A stretch of DNA of 64,000 bases from Paraburkholderia phosphatilytica (GTDB lineage Bacteria; Pseudomonadota; Gammaproteobacteria; Burkholderiales; Burkholderiaceae), in the NCBI RefSeq assembly GCF_003443895.1, contig NZ_QQOA01000022.1, positions 61,531 through 125,530 on the forward strand, written 5' to 3'. Positions 45,318 through 55,218 of this stretch are shown piece after piece; position 1 is the first letter of the stretch, and every line of letters starts with the position of its first letter. Position numbers and translations under genes: made by a program. The notes under the pieces are model-generated. The model was not told the DNA's origin and searched no databases. It saw only the letters and a program-made list of their open reading frames with translations.

Positions 45318-46267
45318 GTCCGCAGCCTCGGGTTGGAGATGATTGCGCACAGGTCCGCCATCAGCACGAGCATCAGGTAGCCGAGACAGAACAGCAGCGT
45401 GCACGCCTGCACGAGCGGGAAGTCGCGGTTGCTGACCGCGTCCACCATCAGGCGCGCGAGGCCGGGATAGTTGAAGATCGTCTCGACGACGATCACGCCG
45501 CCGAGCAGATACGACAGGCTCAGCGCGATCGCGTTGGCGATCGGGCCGATCGCGTTCGGCAGCGCGTGGCGCAGCACGACGCGCGCGGGGCTCGCGCCCT
45601 TCAGCATCGCCATCTCGACATACGACGAACTCAGCTGCTCGATCACCGCGGCGCGCGTCATGCGCGCCATCTGCGCGATCACGACCGCGCACAGCGTGAC
45701 GACCGGCATCGCGTACGCGCGCAGAAAATCGTGCAGGCTGTCGATCTCGCCGCCATACGACAGCGCGGACAGCCAGTGCAGCTTCACCGCGAGCACATAT
45801 ACGGCGATGGTGGCGATCAGGAACTCGGGCGTCGCGACGAGCGACAGCGTGCCGAGGCTCACGATGCGATCGACGATCGATTCGCGGTTCACCGCCGCGA
45901 TGATGCCCGCCGATACCGCGATCGGCACCGACACGGCCGTCGTGATCGCGGCGAGCGTCAGCGAGTTCGGCAGCCGTCCCGCGATCAGCTCGGTCACCGG
46001 CAGGTTGTTCGACAGCGACATGCCGAAGTTGCCGTGCAGCAGCGCCACCAGCCAGTGCACGTAACGCAGCCATGCGGGCTGGTCGAGCCCGAACTGCTGG
46101 CGCAGCGCCGCAACCGTTTCGGCCGTCGCGGACTGGCCGAGTGCGGCCTGCGCGGCATCGCCCGGCAGCAGGTTGGTGATCACGAAAATGATGATCGAGA
46201 CGATCACCAGCGTCAGCGCGGTCACCGCGATGCGCCGGCCGATCAGCTCGACGATGTTCCGGTTCAT
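45314..46267 (-). CDS. Oligopeptide ABC permease (DppB-like)
   Basis: A 317-residue permease from the ATG at 46267, which has GGAGGG upstream; an earlier in-frame start at 46291 lacks that support. LLPGDAAQAALGQSA near the N-terminus and the EAA loop SYVEMAMLKGASPARVVLRHALPN identify the DppB/OppB class. LLGGVIVVETIFNYPGLARLMV is also typical. It lies downstream of the binding-protein gene in the same operon. Confidence 0.87.
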   Translation of the reverse strand: MNRNIVELIGRRIAVTALTLVIVSIIIFVITNLLPGDAAQAALGQSATAETVAALRQQFGLDQPAWLRYVHWLVALLHGNFGMSLSNNLPVTELIAGRLPNSLTLAAITTAVSVPIAVSAGIIAAVNRESIVDRIVSLGTLSLVATPEFLIATIAVYVLAVKLHWLSALSYGGEIDSLHDFLRAYAMPVVTLCAVVIAQMARMTRAAVIEQLSSSYVEMAMLKGASPARVVLRHALPNAIGPIANAIALSLSYLLGGVIVVETIFNYPGLARLMVDAVSNRDFPLVQACTLLFCLGYLMLVLMADLCAIISNPRLRT

Positions 46268-46374
46268 CTGTGAGCCCTCCTGGAGTGGCAATGCACGCGC
46301 ATGGTTTGCGCGTGGCGTGGGCGCAGGGGCAACAACCGCGGCGCGTGCCGTTGCAAGGCACGCGCCGCGTTACA

Positions 46375-47955
46375 TCAGGCGTTCCACCACACGTGTTCGG
46401 CGAACATGAAGCCCATCATCGCGCCGCTCGGATTCGCCTGGAGCCCTTGCAGACGCTTGTCGTTCGCGTCGAGCAGGCTCAGGAACGTCGGGATGCCGAT
46501 GCCGCCCTGTTCGGACACGATCACCTGCATGTCGCCGTACATCTGCTTGCGCTTCGCGTCGTCGGTTTCCGAGCGCGCGGCCGCGAGCAGCTGGTCGAAC
46601 TTCGGACTGTTCCAGCCGGACTCGTTCCACGGGGCGTCGGACTTGAAGAACTGCGTGAACAGCACGTCGGCGCTCGAACGCGGATTGATGCTGCCGAAAC
46701 CGAGCGGATGCTTCATCCAGTGGTTCGACCAGTAGCCGTCCGCGGGCACGCGGTTGATCGTCAGGTTCACGCCGATCTTCGCGCCGGACTGCTGCAGCAG
46801 TTCGCCCATTTCGATCGAACCGTTCGCGTCCGTCGTCGCGTAGATCGGCGGCAGCGTCGTGCCGATCGCGCCGGCCTTCTGGAAGTGGAACTTCGCCTTG
46901 TCCGGATCGTACGGACGCTGCGGCAGCGACGCGTTGAAGTAGCGGTGTTCCGGCGGAATCGGCTGGTCGTTGCCGATCACCGCATAGCCGCGGAACACGG
47001 CGCTCTTCACCTGGTTGCGGTCGAACAGGTACTTCATGCCCTGCACGAAGTCGGGATTACCCGAGATCGGGTTATCCCTGCGCATGATGAGGTCGGTATA
47101 GAGACCGGACCTGGTCTCGCGCACCTCGTAGCCGTCCGTCGACGCGATGCGTTGCGTCGAGCGTGGGTCGACCGAACTGATCAGCTGCACGTCGCCGGAG
47201 AGCAGCGCGTTCACGCGCGCCGCGTCGTCGCCGATGCCGATCAGCTCGATCTGGTCGAGATACGGACCGCTGCCCGTCTTCCAGAAACTGTCGTTGCGCA
47301 CGCCGATGGTGGACACGCCCGGCTTGAACGACTTGACCTTGTACGGGCCCGTGCCGTTCGCGGTCGTGAAGTCGGTCGTACCGTCCTTGATGATCACGAA
47401 TTGCGGCGTGGCCAGAATCACCGGCAGGTCCGCGTTGGCGGAGGTCAGCGTGAGCGTCACTTCGTTCGGGCCGGTCTGCTTCACGTCGGCGAACTGGTCC
47501 GCGAGCGTCTTCACTTTCGAGGCGGTCGCGGCATTCTTGTGACGCGTCAGCGAGTACACGACGTCGGCCGGCGTGAGCGGCTTGCCGTCATGGAAGTTGA
47601 CGCCCTTGCGCAGCTTGATCACCCACGTCTTCGCGTCGCTCGTGTCCACTGCCTCAGCCAGATTCATCTGCGGCGTCAGCGTCGAATCGAGCTGCGTCAG
47701 GCTGCTGTAGAACATGAAGAAGCGGATGTAGTCGGAGCCCGTCGAGCCCTTCGCCGGATCGAGCGTATCGGCCGTCGAAGACGAGTCGTACGCGACCCGG
47801 ATCTTGCCGCCCTTCTTCGGCGCAGGGGCCGCGAACGCGGTCGTCGCAGTCGCGAGCAGGCCGCCGGCGCCGACAGCCGCCATGCCTCCCGCGGCCAGCA
47901 AACGCATCATGTCGCGGCGGCTGATACCACCTCTTTTGATTTCGTCGTCGTACAT
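46375..47955 (-). CDS. Oligopeptide ABC substrate-binding protein with Tat signal
   Basis: A 526-residue family 5 (DppA/OppA) binding protein. The ATG at 47955 has GAGGAG six bases upstream. The leader contains a twin-arginine motif SRRDMMRLLAAGGMAAVGAGG and ends TAFAAP, so export is likely through Tat in a folded state, unusual for this family but seen in Burkholderia. The family signature region is AEAVDTSDAKTWVIKLRKGVNFHDG. It heads the importer operon upstream of the hydantoinase genes. Confidence 0.86.
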   Translation of the reverse strand: MYDDEIKRGGISRRDMMRLLAAGGMAAVGAGGLLATATTAFAAPAPKKGGKIRVAYDSSSTADTLDPAKGSTGSDYIRFFMFYSSLTQLDSTLTPQMNLAEAVDTSDAKTWVIKLRKGVNFHDGKPLTPADVVYSLTRHKNAATASKVKTLADQFADVKQTGPNEVTLTLTSANADLPVILATPQFVIIKDGTTDFTTANGTGPYKVKSFKPGVSTIGVRNDSFWKTGSGPYLDQIELIGIGDDAARVNALLSGDVQLISSVDPRSTQRIASTDGYEVRETRSGLYTDLIMRRDNPISGNPDFVQGMKYLFDRNQVKSAVFRGYAVIGNDQPIPPEHRYFNASLPQRPYDPDKAKFHFQKAGAIGTTLPPIYATTDANGSIEMGELLQQSGAKIGVNLTINRVPADGYWSNHWMKHPLGFGSINPRSSADVLFTQFFKSDAPWNESGWNSPKFDQLLAAARSETDDAKRKQMYGDMQVIVSEQGGIGIPTFLSLLDANDKRLQGLQANPSGAMMGFMFAEHVWWNA

Positions 47956-48439
47956 GAACTGCTCCTCACTCATGGGATTGAACGTGGGAAATCCAGCTTT
48001 GGTGTTCGACGGGGCGCGCGTGCTGGTCGCGGCCGACGCTGCTGCATGAAAAGATTTAAGCACCGCAAAAAATGCGGCATGTCGCGTATCGCCGGGTCCG
48101 ACCATTCGAAATGGCGGTTTTGGGTAGCCTCGGCAGCATGTTTTGCCATACCTGGCGTTGACCCTTACCCCGCTCGAGCGCTTTGCCGGATTGCCCGCGC
48201 AACCATTGCGTCGCGTCCTGAACATCATCGTAAGATCGGCAGGCCCGCAGATACCGCCGACAAAATTGCGGATACAGCAGAATCCACGCGTTCTGGCCGG
48301 CATGACTGCGTGTTTTGCATCGTGCTCCCGCGGGCGCGCCGCGGTGGTGCGCCCGGTGCAGCGTCGTGCAGCAGGATGAGAAGTTCGTCCTAGTCACGCG
48401 CCGCGCGACGTGCAACAGTCGCGCAAGGCCGACTACCCC
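47956..48439. other. Divergent intergenic region, no gene
   Basis: About 480 bases between the peptide-importer operon (minus) and the acetyltransferase gene (plus), so it should hold promoters for both. A small A-loop hairpin CCGCA-AAAAA-TGCGG lies at 48063-48077. No supported ORF and no clear promoter consensus were found. Confidence 0.45.
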
Positions 48440-49354
48440 ATGGAGTGCTTCGTGTCCGCAACCAGAGCCAGCGCGCCGTTCGCCTGCCGGCGCCTCACGC
48501 CCGACGACATCGCGGCGGCGCAGCGCCTGTCGGCCGCGATCGGCTGGCCGCACCGCCGCGAAGACTGGCGCTTCTCGATCGGCACCGGCGTGGGCTTCGC
48601 CGCCGAGGTGGACGGCGCGCTCGTCGGCACCGCGATGTGCTGGAAGTTCGGCGCGGACCAGGCGACGCTCGGTATGGTCATCGTCGCGTCCGGATATCGC
48701 CGGCAAGGCATCGGCCGCGCGCTGATCCGCTGCGTGCTCGACGAACTCGGCGTGCGCGAGATCACGCTGTACGCCACGCAGATGTCGAAGCCGCTGTTCG
48801 ACGCGACCGGCTTCGAAGCGTGCGGCACGCTCGACCAGCTGCAGGGCGCGGCGTTCCGTCCGCCGCTCGTCGCGCTGCCGGCCGGCGAGCGGCTGCGTCC
48901 GCTCGGCGCGAACGACGCGGAGCAACTGGCCGCGCTCGCCACCGAGGCACGCGGTCTCGACCGCGCGCAGGTGCTGCCCGTGCTGCTCGGTCACGCCGAC
49001 GGCATCGCGCTCGATCGCGACGGCGAACTGCTCGGCTTTTCGCTGTTCCGCCGCTTCGGGCGCGGCTTCCTGATCGGCCCGGTGGTCGCCGCGGACGCGC
49101 CCGATTCGGTGCGCGCGAAAGCATTGATCCGCCACTGGCTCGCGCTCAACGAAGGCGCGCTCGTGCGCATCGATCTGCCCGACGACAGCGGGTTGCGCGA
49201 CTGGCTGACGGGTCTCGGCCTCACGCGCAGCGAGACCGTCGTGAAGATGACGCGGCGCGGCAATGCGGCTTCGCCGGTCCCGAAGGACGATGCGAGCGAT
49301 GCGGGCGATGCGCCGCTGCGGCAGTTCGCGGTGATTACGCAGTCGCTGACCTGA
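48440..49354 (+). CDS. GNAT-family N-acetyltransferase (two-domain), paralogue 1
   Basis: A 304-residue protein with two acetyltransferase-like halves. The first (about 10-140) has the acetyl-CoA loop YRRQGIGRALI after MVIVAS; the second (about 150-285) is degenerate, with GFSLFRRFGRGFLIGPVVA. A GTG a few codons on is an alternative start. It is clearly paralogous to the gene at 61990, sharing WPHR.EDWRF, GTA.CWKFG and GELLGFSLFRRFGRG. It is likely co-regulated with the aminotransferase downstream and may acetylate an amine. Confidence 0.8.
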   Translation: MECFVSATRASAPFACRRLTPDDIAAAQRLSAAIGWPHRREDWRFSIGTGVGFAAEVDGALVGTAMCWKFGADQATLGMVIVASGYRRQGIGRALIRCVLDELGVREITLYATQMSKPLFDATGFEACGTLDQLQGAAFRPPLVALPAGERLRPLGANDAEQLAALATEARGLDRAQVLPVLLGHADGIALDRDGELLGFSLFRRFGRGFLIGPVVAADAPDSVRAKALIRHWLALNEGALVRIDLPDDSGLRDWLTGLGLTRSETVVKMTRRGNAASPVPKDDASDAGDAPLRQFAVITQSLT

Positions 49355-49541
49355 TCCTCGCAGGTCGATCCCACCCGCGCCCCGCCATTAAGCGTGTGCA
49401 GCACAAAATGCTGTAAGGCGGGTGCAAAACGCGGCGCCCGCGCTCTTTCGGCCTTTTTTTGGCGGAACGCTGCGCACGCCGCTCTCGCTACCATCGAGTG
49501 GTCCAGTACCACCTGATCACACTGTGCGGGGAAATCCCATC

Positions 49542-50954
49542 ATGTCCAGCTCATCGCCTGCTTCCGCCCTCGTCGACGCCGACCGCAAGCACCTGATTCA
49601 TCCGGTCATCAACTACCGCGCGCACGAAGCGCGCGGCGCCACCGTGCTCGACTCCGGTCATGGCGCGTATCTGCGCGACATCGACGGCAACGAGCTGCTC
49701 GATGCGTTCTCGGGCCTGTGGTGCGTGAACGTCGGCTACGGCCAGCAGAGCATCGTCGAAGCCGCGACGCGGCAGATGACCAAGCTGCCTTACGCGACCA
49801 CCTACTTCCACTTCTCGTCGGAGCCCGCGATCGAACTCGCGGAAAAGCTCGTGTCGCTCGCGCCCGCGTCGCTGCGCCACGTGTATTTCACGCTCGGCGG
49901 CTCGGACGCGGTTGATTCGGCCGTCCGCTTCATCACGCACTACTTCAACGCGACGGGCCGTCCGTCGAAGAAGCAGATGATCGCGCTCGAACGCGGCTAT
50001 CACGGCTCGTCGTCGATCGGCGCCGGGCTGACCGCATTGCCCGCGTTCCATCGCCACTTCGATCTGCCGCTGCCGAACCAGCATCATCTGCCGTCGCCGT
50101 ACGCGTACCGTCAGCCGGAAGGCAACGATCCGCAGGCGCTGATCGCGGCATCGGTCGCGGCGCTCGAAGCGAAGGTCGCGGAACTCGGCGCGGACAACGT
50201 CGCCGCGTTCTTCTGCGAACCGATCCAGGGCTCGGGCGGCGTGATCGTGCCGCCGGTCGGCTGGCTGAAGGCGATGCGCGACGCGTGCCGGCGCCTCGGC
50301 ATCCTGTTCGTCGCCGATGAAGTGATCACCGGTTTCGGTCGCACCGGACCGCTGTTCGCGTGCGATGCGGAAAACGTCGAGCCGGATCTGATGACGGTCG
50401 CGAAGGGGCTGACCGCCGGCTATGCGCCGATGGGCGCGTTGCTGATGTCCGACGAAATCTACCAGGGCCTGGCGGGCGATGCGAAAGAGACGGCCGTGGT
50501 CGGTCACGGTCAGACCTACTCCGCGCATCCGGTCAGCGCCGCGATCGCACTCGAAGTGCTGCGTCTCTATCACGAAGGCGGCCTGCTCGCGAATGGCGTG
50601 AAGCACGCGCCGCATTTCGCGGCCGGACTCGATGCGCTGCTCGACCATCCGCTCGTCGGCGACTCGCGGCATCGCGGTCTGCTGGGCGCGCTGGAACTCG
50701 TGGCCGACAAGGATTCGCGCGCGCGTTTCGACCCGTCGCTGAAGCTGTCCGACCGCATTGCCGCGGCCGCGTACCGCAACCGTCTGGTGTTCCGCGCATT
50801 CGGCGACAACATCCTCGGTTTCGCGCCCGCGCTCTGCTATGGCGAAGCCGAATTCGAGCAGCTGTTCGCGCGTCTGAAACGCACGCTCGACGAGGTGTCC
50901 GACGAAGCGGAGGTGCGTGCCGCGCTACGCTCCGCAAGCCGCGCGGCAGCATAG
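49542..50954 (+). CDS. Class III PLP-dependent aminotransferase (omega-amino acid/polyamine type)
   Basis: A 470-residue transaminase of the beta-alanine/putrescine:pyruvate class. The PLP Lys is K288 (DLMTVAKGLTAGYAPMGA), the Asp that binds the pyridine N is D259 (LFVADEVITGFGRTG), and ALERGYHGSS is the phosphate-side motif. The chosen ATG has GGGGAA upstream. It probably deaminates an omega-amino compound to a semialdehyde, which the aldehyde dehydrogenase at 59-60.5 kb could oxidise. An Lrp regulator follows on the same strand. Confidence 0.87.
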   Translation: MSSSSPASALVDADRKHLIHPVINYRAHEARGATVLDSGHGAYLRDIDGNELLDAFSGLWCVNVGYGQQSIVEAATRQMTKLPYATTYFHFSSEPAIELAEKLVSLAPASLRHVYFTLGGSDAVDSAVRFITHYFNATGRPSKKQMIALERGYHGSSSIGAGLTALPAFHRHFDLPLPNQHHLPSPYAYRQPEGNDPQALIAASVAALEAKVAELGADNVAAFFCEPIQGSGGVIVPPVGWLKAMRDACRRLGILFVADEVITGFGRTGPLFACDAENVEPDLMTVAKGLTAGYAPMGALLMSDEIYQGLAGDAKETAVVGHGQTYSAHPVSAAIALEVLRLYHEGGLLANGVKHAPHFAAGLDALLDHPLVGDSRHRGLLGALELVADKDSRARFDPSLKLSDRIAAAAYRNRLVFRAFGDNILGFAPALCYGEAEFEQLFARLKRTLDEVSDEAEVRAALRSASRAAA

Positions 50955-51021
50955 CCGCGTGATAACATCGGCCTGCGCAATACGATGTGCGAAGCGAAAC
51001 CTTCCACGGGCAGACCGATAC

Positions 51022-51525
51022 ATGACGATGAGCGGCGACACGAAACTGGACCGGATTGACCTGCGTATTCTTTCGCAACTCCAGAAGAAAGGCCGCATCA
51101 CGAACGTCGAGCTGGCAGACGCCGTGGGGCTCTCCCCGAGCCCCTGTCTGATCCGCGTGAAGCGGCTCGAAAAAGCCGGCTACATCGTCGGCTACGGCGC
51201 GCATATCCAGTTGCAGAAGCTCGGCGACGTGCAGATCGTCTTCACCGAAGTCACGCTCGCCGACCATCGCCGCGAAGACTTCGCCAAGTTCGAGGCGGCC
51301 ATCCGCCCGGTCGACGAAATCGTGGAATGCCATCTGGCGAGCGGCGGCTACGACTACCTGCTGAAGTTCGTCACGCGCAGCGTGAACCACTATCAGAGCG
51401 TGATAGAAGGGCTGCTCGAACGCGATATCGGCATCGAGAAATACTTCAGCTACGTGATCATCAAGACGCCGTTCATCAAGACGGAGTATCCGCTCGAAGC
51501 GCTGTTTTCACGGCAGCATCAGTGA
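51022..51525 (+). CDS. Lrp/AsnC-family transcriptional regulator
   Basis: A 167-residue regulator (161 if the second ATG at 51028 is used). The N-terminal helix-turn-helix is IDLRILSQLQKKGRITNVELADAVGLSPSPCLIRVKRLEKAGYI. A C-terminal RAM ligand-binding domain follows (about 75-155, with GGYDYLLKFVTRSVNHYQ). It lies between the aminotransferase and the convergent oxidase operon and probably senses an amino acid to control one or both. Confidence 0.87.
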   Translation: MTMSGDTKLDRIDLRILSQLQKKGRITNVELADAVGLSPSPCLIRVKRLEKAGYIVGYGAHIQLQKLGDVQIVFTEVTLADHRREDFAKFEAAIRPVDEIVECHLASGGYDYLLKFVTRSVNHYQSVIEGLLERDIGIEKYFSYVIIKTPFIKTEYPLEALFSRQHQ

Positions 51526-51563
51526 GGTTGAAACGCGCGCTGATTAAGCGCGCGTTGTGGATA

Positions 51564-52742
51564 CTAAGCGTGCTGCCCGGCCGTTGATGCACCTTCCGTC
51601 GCCGTTGCGCTGGTGGCAAAGCGGCGGATGTCGAACGGTTCGATCGGCGTGCTGGTCGCGCCCGTGTCGATCAGTTCGGCCATCGTATCGCCAACGCCTG
51701 GGCCCAGCTGGAAGCCGTGGCCGCAAAAACCGAACGCATAGAAAAGGCCGCTCGTCGTGCCGCTCGCGCCCATGATCGGCCGGTCGTCGGGCATATAGCC
51801 TTCCACGCCGCTCCACACGCGGATGATGTTGAGCTTCTTCAGCATCGGCGCGACGCGCTGTGCCTGACGAAACTGCAGCAGCGTGTTCTGTGGCAACACC
51901 TTCGCACGGCGCTCATCGAGAAATGCCGGCGCACGCGCGCAACCGCCGATCACCACATTGCCGCGCTTCACCTGGCGGAAGTACACGATCTCTTCCGTAT
52001 GCGGCGACGACACGCCGACCACGGACTCGATTGAATACGGCACCGGTTCGGTCACGCACATCTGCGGACCGTTCGCCGCGATCGGCACCGGCTCGCCGAA
52101 CTGCTCCGACAGCAGGCTGCCCCATGCGCCGGCGGTGATCAGCAGCACCGGTGCGTGGAAGGTGCGGCCATCGGCGGCGGTCGCGCGAAACTCGTTGCCT
52201 TCCTTTTCGACCGTCACGACGTCGCAGTTCTCGACGATCTGCGCGCCGAGGCGCGCCGCCGCGCGGCCGAATGCGGGCGCCGCAAGGCGCGGATTCGCGT
52301 GGCCGTCCATCTGCGAATACGAACCCGCGAGCACTTCGGGACCGATGAACGGGAAGCGCTTACGCAGCGCGTCGCCGCGAAACAGATCGAGTTTCAGGCC
52401 GTAATGCGCAGCCTCTTTCGCGTAGGTCTCGAACTGGTCCGCCTGCTCGTCGCGATAGCAGACCCGCACGTGACCCGACATCAGGAATTCTGCATCGTGC
52501 TGGATCAGTTCCGGCAGACGCCCCCAGATTTCGCGCGAACGGTTCGCGAGCGGCAGTTGCGGCAGAAAGCGCCCCTGGCGACGCACGTTGCCGAAGTTGG
52601 TGCCGCTGGCCTGCTGGCCCACCAGCTGCCGTTCGAGCAGGATCACCGAACGGCCGCGCTTCCTCAGGAAAAACGCGGTCGCGGCGCCCATGAAGCCGCC
52701 ACCCACGATCAGCACGTCGGCCTGCGCGCGGTTCGGATTCAT
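51564..52742 (-). CDS. FAD-dependent oxidase, small catalytic subunit (OoxB/HcnC-like)
   Basis: A 392-residue DAO-family flavoprotein. The FAD site is ADVLIVGGGFMGAATAFFLRKRG. The late glycine-rich block is LFYAFGFCGHGFQLGPGVGD, as in the catalytic subunit of opine oxidases, D-hydroxyproline dehydrogenase and HcnC. The start overlaps the stop of the next subunit (ATGA). It is the third member of a three-subunit set encoded with an amino-acid importer. Confidence 0.82.
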   Translation of the reverse strand: MNPNRAQADVLIVGGGFMGAATAFFLRKRGRSVILLERQLVGQQASGTNFGNVRRQGRFLPQLPLANRSREIWGRLPELIQHDAEFLMSGHVRVCYRDEQADQFETYAKEAAHYGLKLDLFRGDALRKRFPFIGPEVLAGSYSQMDGHANPRLAAPAFGRAAARLGAQIVENCDVVTVEKEGNEFRATAADGRTFHAPVLLITAGAWGSLLSEQFGEPVPIAANGPQMCVTEPVPYSIESVVGVSSPHTEEIVYFRQVKRGNVVIGGCARAPAFLDERRAKVLPQNTLLQFRQAQRVAPMLKKLNIIRVWSGVEGYMPDDRPIMGASGTTSGLFYAFGFCGHGFQLGPGVGDTMAELIDTGATSTPIEPFDIRRFATSATATEGASTAGQHA

Positions 52743-54115
52743 TCGGTATCCTCCACAGTTGCGATCGACAGCGGTTTGACGGGCGCCTGCCCGCGCAGCC
52801 GGCCGACCTGTTCGAGCGGCACGTTCGCCGCGGCCGCGATGATCTCGGCGCCTGCGTGACCGCAATAGCGCCCCTGGCAGCGCCCCATGCCGACGCGGCT
52901 GAACGCCTTCGCGCGGTTCGCTTCCTGCGCGCCTTCGTCGTGCACCACGCGGCGCAGTTCGCCTGCGGTGATGCCTTCGCAGCGGCAGACGATCGTATCG
53001 TCCGACAGACGCGCGGCTTGTTCCGCAGGCCACGCGAACGCCTCGACGAGACCGAGCCGGAAGCGGTCCATTTTGCGCTGTTCGCGCTTCAATGGCTCGA
53101 GCGTCGCGGCCGGAATCTCGTGACCGAGGTCGATCAGCGCGGCGTACGCCGCGAGACGCCCGGCGATCTCCGCACCATCGGCGCCGAGCACGCGCGCGCC
53201 GTCGCCCGCGATATACACGTTCTTTTCGCTGCTGCGGCCAAGCTCGTCGATCTGCGGCAGCCACTGGCGCGTGGTCGCGTCGAAGCGGAATGCGCAGCGC
53301 GCGAGGTCGGCAAGCTGCGTTTCGGAACGCAGGTGATAGCCGAGGCCCACCGCATCGCAATCGATCTGTTCGACGTTGCCGCTCGCGTCGCGATAGCGTA
53401 CGCCCCGCACGCCGTCGGCCGCATTGCCGATGATTTCGAGTGGCTCGATGCCGTTCGCGACGATCACGCCCGAGCGCTTCAGCGACGCCACCAGCGCGCT
53501 GCCCTTGCGCAGCACGTCGAAGCGCGCGAGCAGCTTCGGCAGCGCACGCAGCCGCGCGCCGGCCTTCGACGTATCGAGCACCGCGGCCACCTGCGCGCCC
53601 GCCTGCACGTACTGGTTCGCGACGAGATACAGCAGCGGCCCGGTGCCCATGAACACCACCCGGCTGCCGATCGCGCACGCCTGCGATTTCAATGCGATCT
53701 GCGCGGCGCCGAGGCTGTAGGTGCCCGCGAACTGCCAGCCCTTCATCGGCATCAGCCGGTCCGTCGCGCCGGGACACAGGATCAGCGCGTCGTACGGCAA
53801 CGCGCTCGCGTGGCCTTCGTGCACGATATGCAGCTTGCCCTGTGCGACATTCCACGCGAGCGTCTGCGGCCGGTAGTCGATCCGCGCGCGCAACCGCTCG
53901 AAAGTCTGATGCAGGTTCTCGGCGCGCGACGCTTCAGTGCCGTACAGCTTCGTGTACGGACGCGTGAAGCCTTCAGGTTGACGCCGGTAGATCTGGCCGC
54001 CATCGCGGCGGCCTTCGTCGATCACGACCGGGCGGATGCCGGCCGCGAGCAGCGTTTCCGCGCAGCGCACGCCGGCCGGCCCGGCGCCGACGATCAGGAC
54101 GCGAGGTTCGCCCAT
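52739..54115 (-). CDS. FAD/NAD(P)-type oxidase, large subunit (OoxA/HcnB-like)
   Basis: A 458-residue pyridine-nucleotide-disulfide-oxidoreductase-like subunit. The N-terminal FAD site is VLIVGAGPAGVRCAETLLAAG and a second dinucleotide site lies near SRVVFMGTGPLLYLVA. The C-terminus has a BFD-like [2Fe-2S] motif, CRCEGI then GRCQGRYCG. This is the electron-transfer subunit of opine-oxidase-type heterotrimers. It overlaps the ferredoxin-like gene by 22 bases. Confidence 0.83.
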   Translation of the reverse strand: MGEPRVLIVGAGPAGVRCAETLLAAGIRPVVIDEGRRDGGQIYRRQPEGFTRPYTKLYGTEASRAENLHQTFERLRARIDYRPQTLAWNVAQGKLHIVHEGHASALPYDALILCPGATDRLMPMKGWQFAGTYSLGAAQIALKSQACAIGSRVVFMGTGPLLYLVANQYVQAGAQVAAVLDTSKAGARLRALPKLLARFDVLRKGSALVASLKRSGVIVANGIEPLEIIGNAADGVRGVRYRDASGNVEQIDCDAVGLGYHLRSETQLADLARCAFRFDATTRQWLPQIDELGRSSEKNVYIAGDGARVLGADGAEIAGRLAAYAALIDLGHEIPAATLEPLKREQRKMDRFRLGLVEAFAWPAEQAARLSDDTIVCRCEGITAGELRRVVHDEGAQEANRAKAFSRVGMGRCQGRYCGHAGAEIIAAAANVPLEQVGRLRGQAPVKPLSIATVEDTE

Positions 54116-54405
54116 TGCGCCTCCGGTTGAGTGGTAACGATCCGCATGCCCGCAACGACCACGGTCGTGCATGCGCGCAGCCGTTCGCCGTCGGGAGTCC
54201 AGACCCAGCAGTCCTGGCACGCGCCCATCAGGCAGAAGCCCGCGCGCTTTTCGTCGCCGAATTCCGACTGGCGCACGTGCCGTACCGAGCACAGCATCGC
54301 GGTCAGTAGCGTGTCGCCGGCGAGTGCGTTCACCAGCGTGCCGTCGATCACGAGTTGGACCGTCTCGCGGCCGGTTTCGCCGAGCCGCACGAATCGTCCT
54401 TTCAT
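54094..54405 (-). CDS. (2Fe-2S) ferredoxin-like oxidase subunit (OoxC/HcnA-like)
   Basis: A 103-residue subunit with a plant-type [2Fe-2S] arrangement: C39, then FCLMGACQDC and later RACTT. It completes the three-subunit oxidase with the two genes downstream. Its start overlaps the ABC ATPase stop (ATGA), so import and oxidation are co-expressed. Confidence 0.83.
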   Translation of the reverse strand: MKGRFVRLGETGRETVQLVIDGTLVNALAGDTLLTAMLCSVRHVRQSEFGDEKRAGFCLMGACQDCWVWTPDGERLRACTTVVVAGMRIVTTQPEAQWANLAS

Positions 54406-55178
54406 GCCACTGCTCCTGTCGCGCCGTGCGGCGCGTGTTGACCGTCGACGCGGTTCGTCAGCACGTGGCGCAGGAACTCGCGGGTGCGTGCTTCACGCGG
54501 CGAACCCAGCACCTGCTGCGCGCTGCCTTCCTCGATGATGAGCCCGGCGTGCAGGAAACACACGCGGTCGGCCACTTCGCGCGCGAAGCCCATCTCGTGC
54601 GTGACGACCAGCATCGTCATGCCTTCGCGCGCCAGCGTGCGCATCACGCCGAGCACTTCGCCGACGAGTTCCGGGTCGAGCGCGGACGTCGGCTCGTCGA
54701 ACAGAATCGCTTTGGGTTTCATCGCGAGTGAACGCGCGATCGCGACGCGCTGCTGCTGGCCGCCCGACAGTTGATGCGGATAGTAGTGCAGCTTTTCGCC
54801 GAGGCCCACCTTGTTCAGCAGCTCGATCGCATCGCGCCGTGCTTCCGCGAGCGGCTCGCGCTTCACGTGCACCGGCCCTTCCATCACGTTTTCGAGCGCG
54901 GTGCGATGCGGAAACAGGTTGAAGCGCTGGAACACCATGCCGACCTGCGTGCGCAGCTGGTTGATGTGGCGCGAACGCTGTTCGACGCGCTGATCGAGCA
55001 GCTTGATCTCGCCCGCGTCGTACGACTCCAGCGCGTTGATGCAGCGCAGAAGCGTCGACTTGCCCGAGCCCGACGCGCCGATCAGGCACACCACTTCGCC
55101 CTGCTCGATCTTCAGCGTAATGCCCTTCAATACCGGCACGGCGCCAAAGCTCTTGTGCACGTCCGTGATTTCGATCAT
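54402..55178 (-). CDS. Amino-acid ABC transporter ATPase (HisP/GlnQ-like)
   Basis: A 258-residue polar-amino-acid-type ATPase: Walker A GASGSGKST, signature LSGGQQQRV, Walker B ILFDEPTSALD, and the family-typical MVFQRFNLFPHRTALENVMEGP. It serves the permease and binding protein immediately upstream. Opine, arginine-type or hydroxyproline ligands are plausible given the linked oxidase. Confidence 0.9.
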   Translation of the reverse strand: MIEITDVHKSFGAVPVLKGITLKIEQGEVVCLIGASGSGKSTLLRCINALESYDAGEIKLLDQRVEQRSRHINQLRTQVGMVFQRFNLFPHRTALENVMEGPVHVKREPLAEARRDAIELLNKVGLGEKLHYYPHQLSGGQQQRVAIARSLAMKPKAILFDEPTSALDPELVGEVLGVMRTLAREGMTMLVVTHEMGFAREVADRVCFLHAGLIIEEGSAQQVLGSPREARTREFLRHVLTNRVDGQHAPHGATGAVA

Positions 55179-55218
55179 GTCAGTCTCGCTTTGCGTTCAT
55201 TCGCCGTTCATTGGACAT

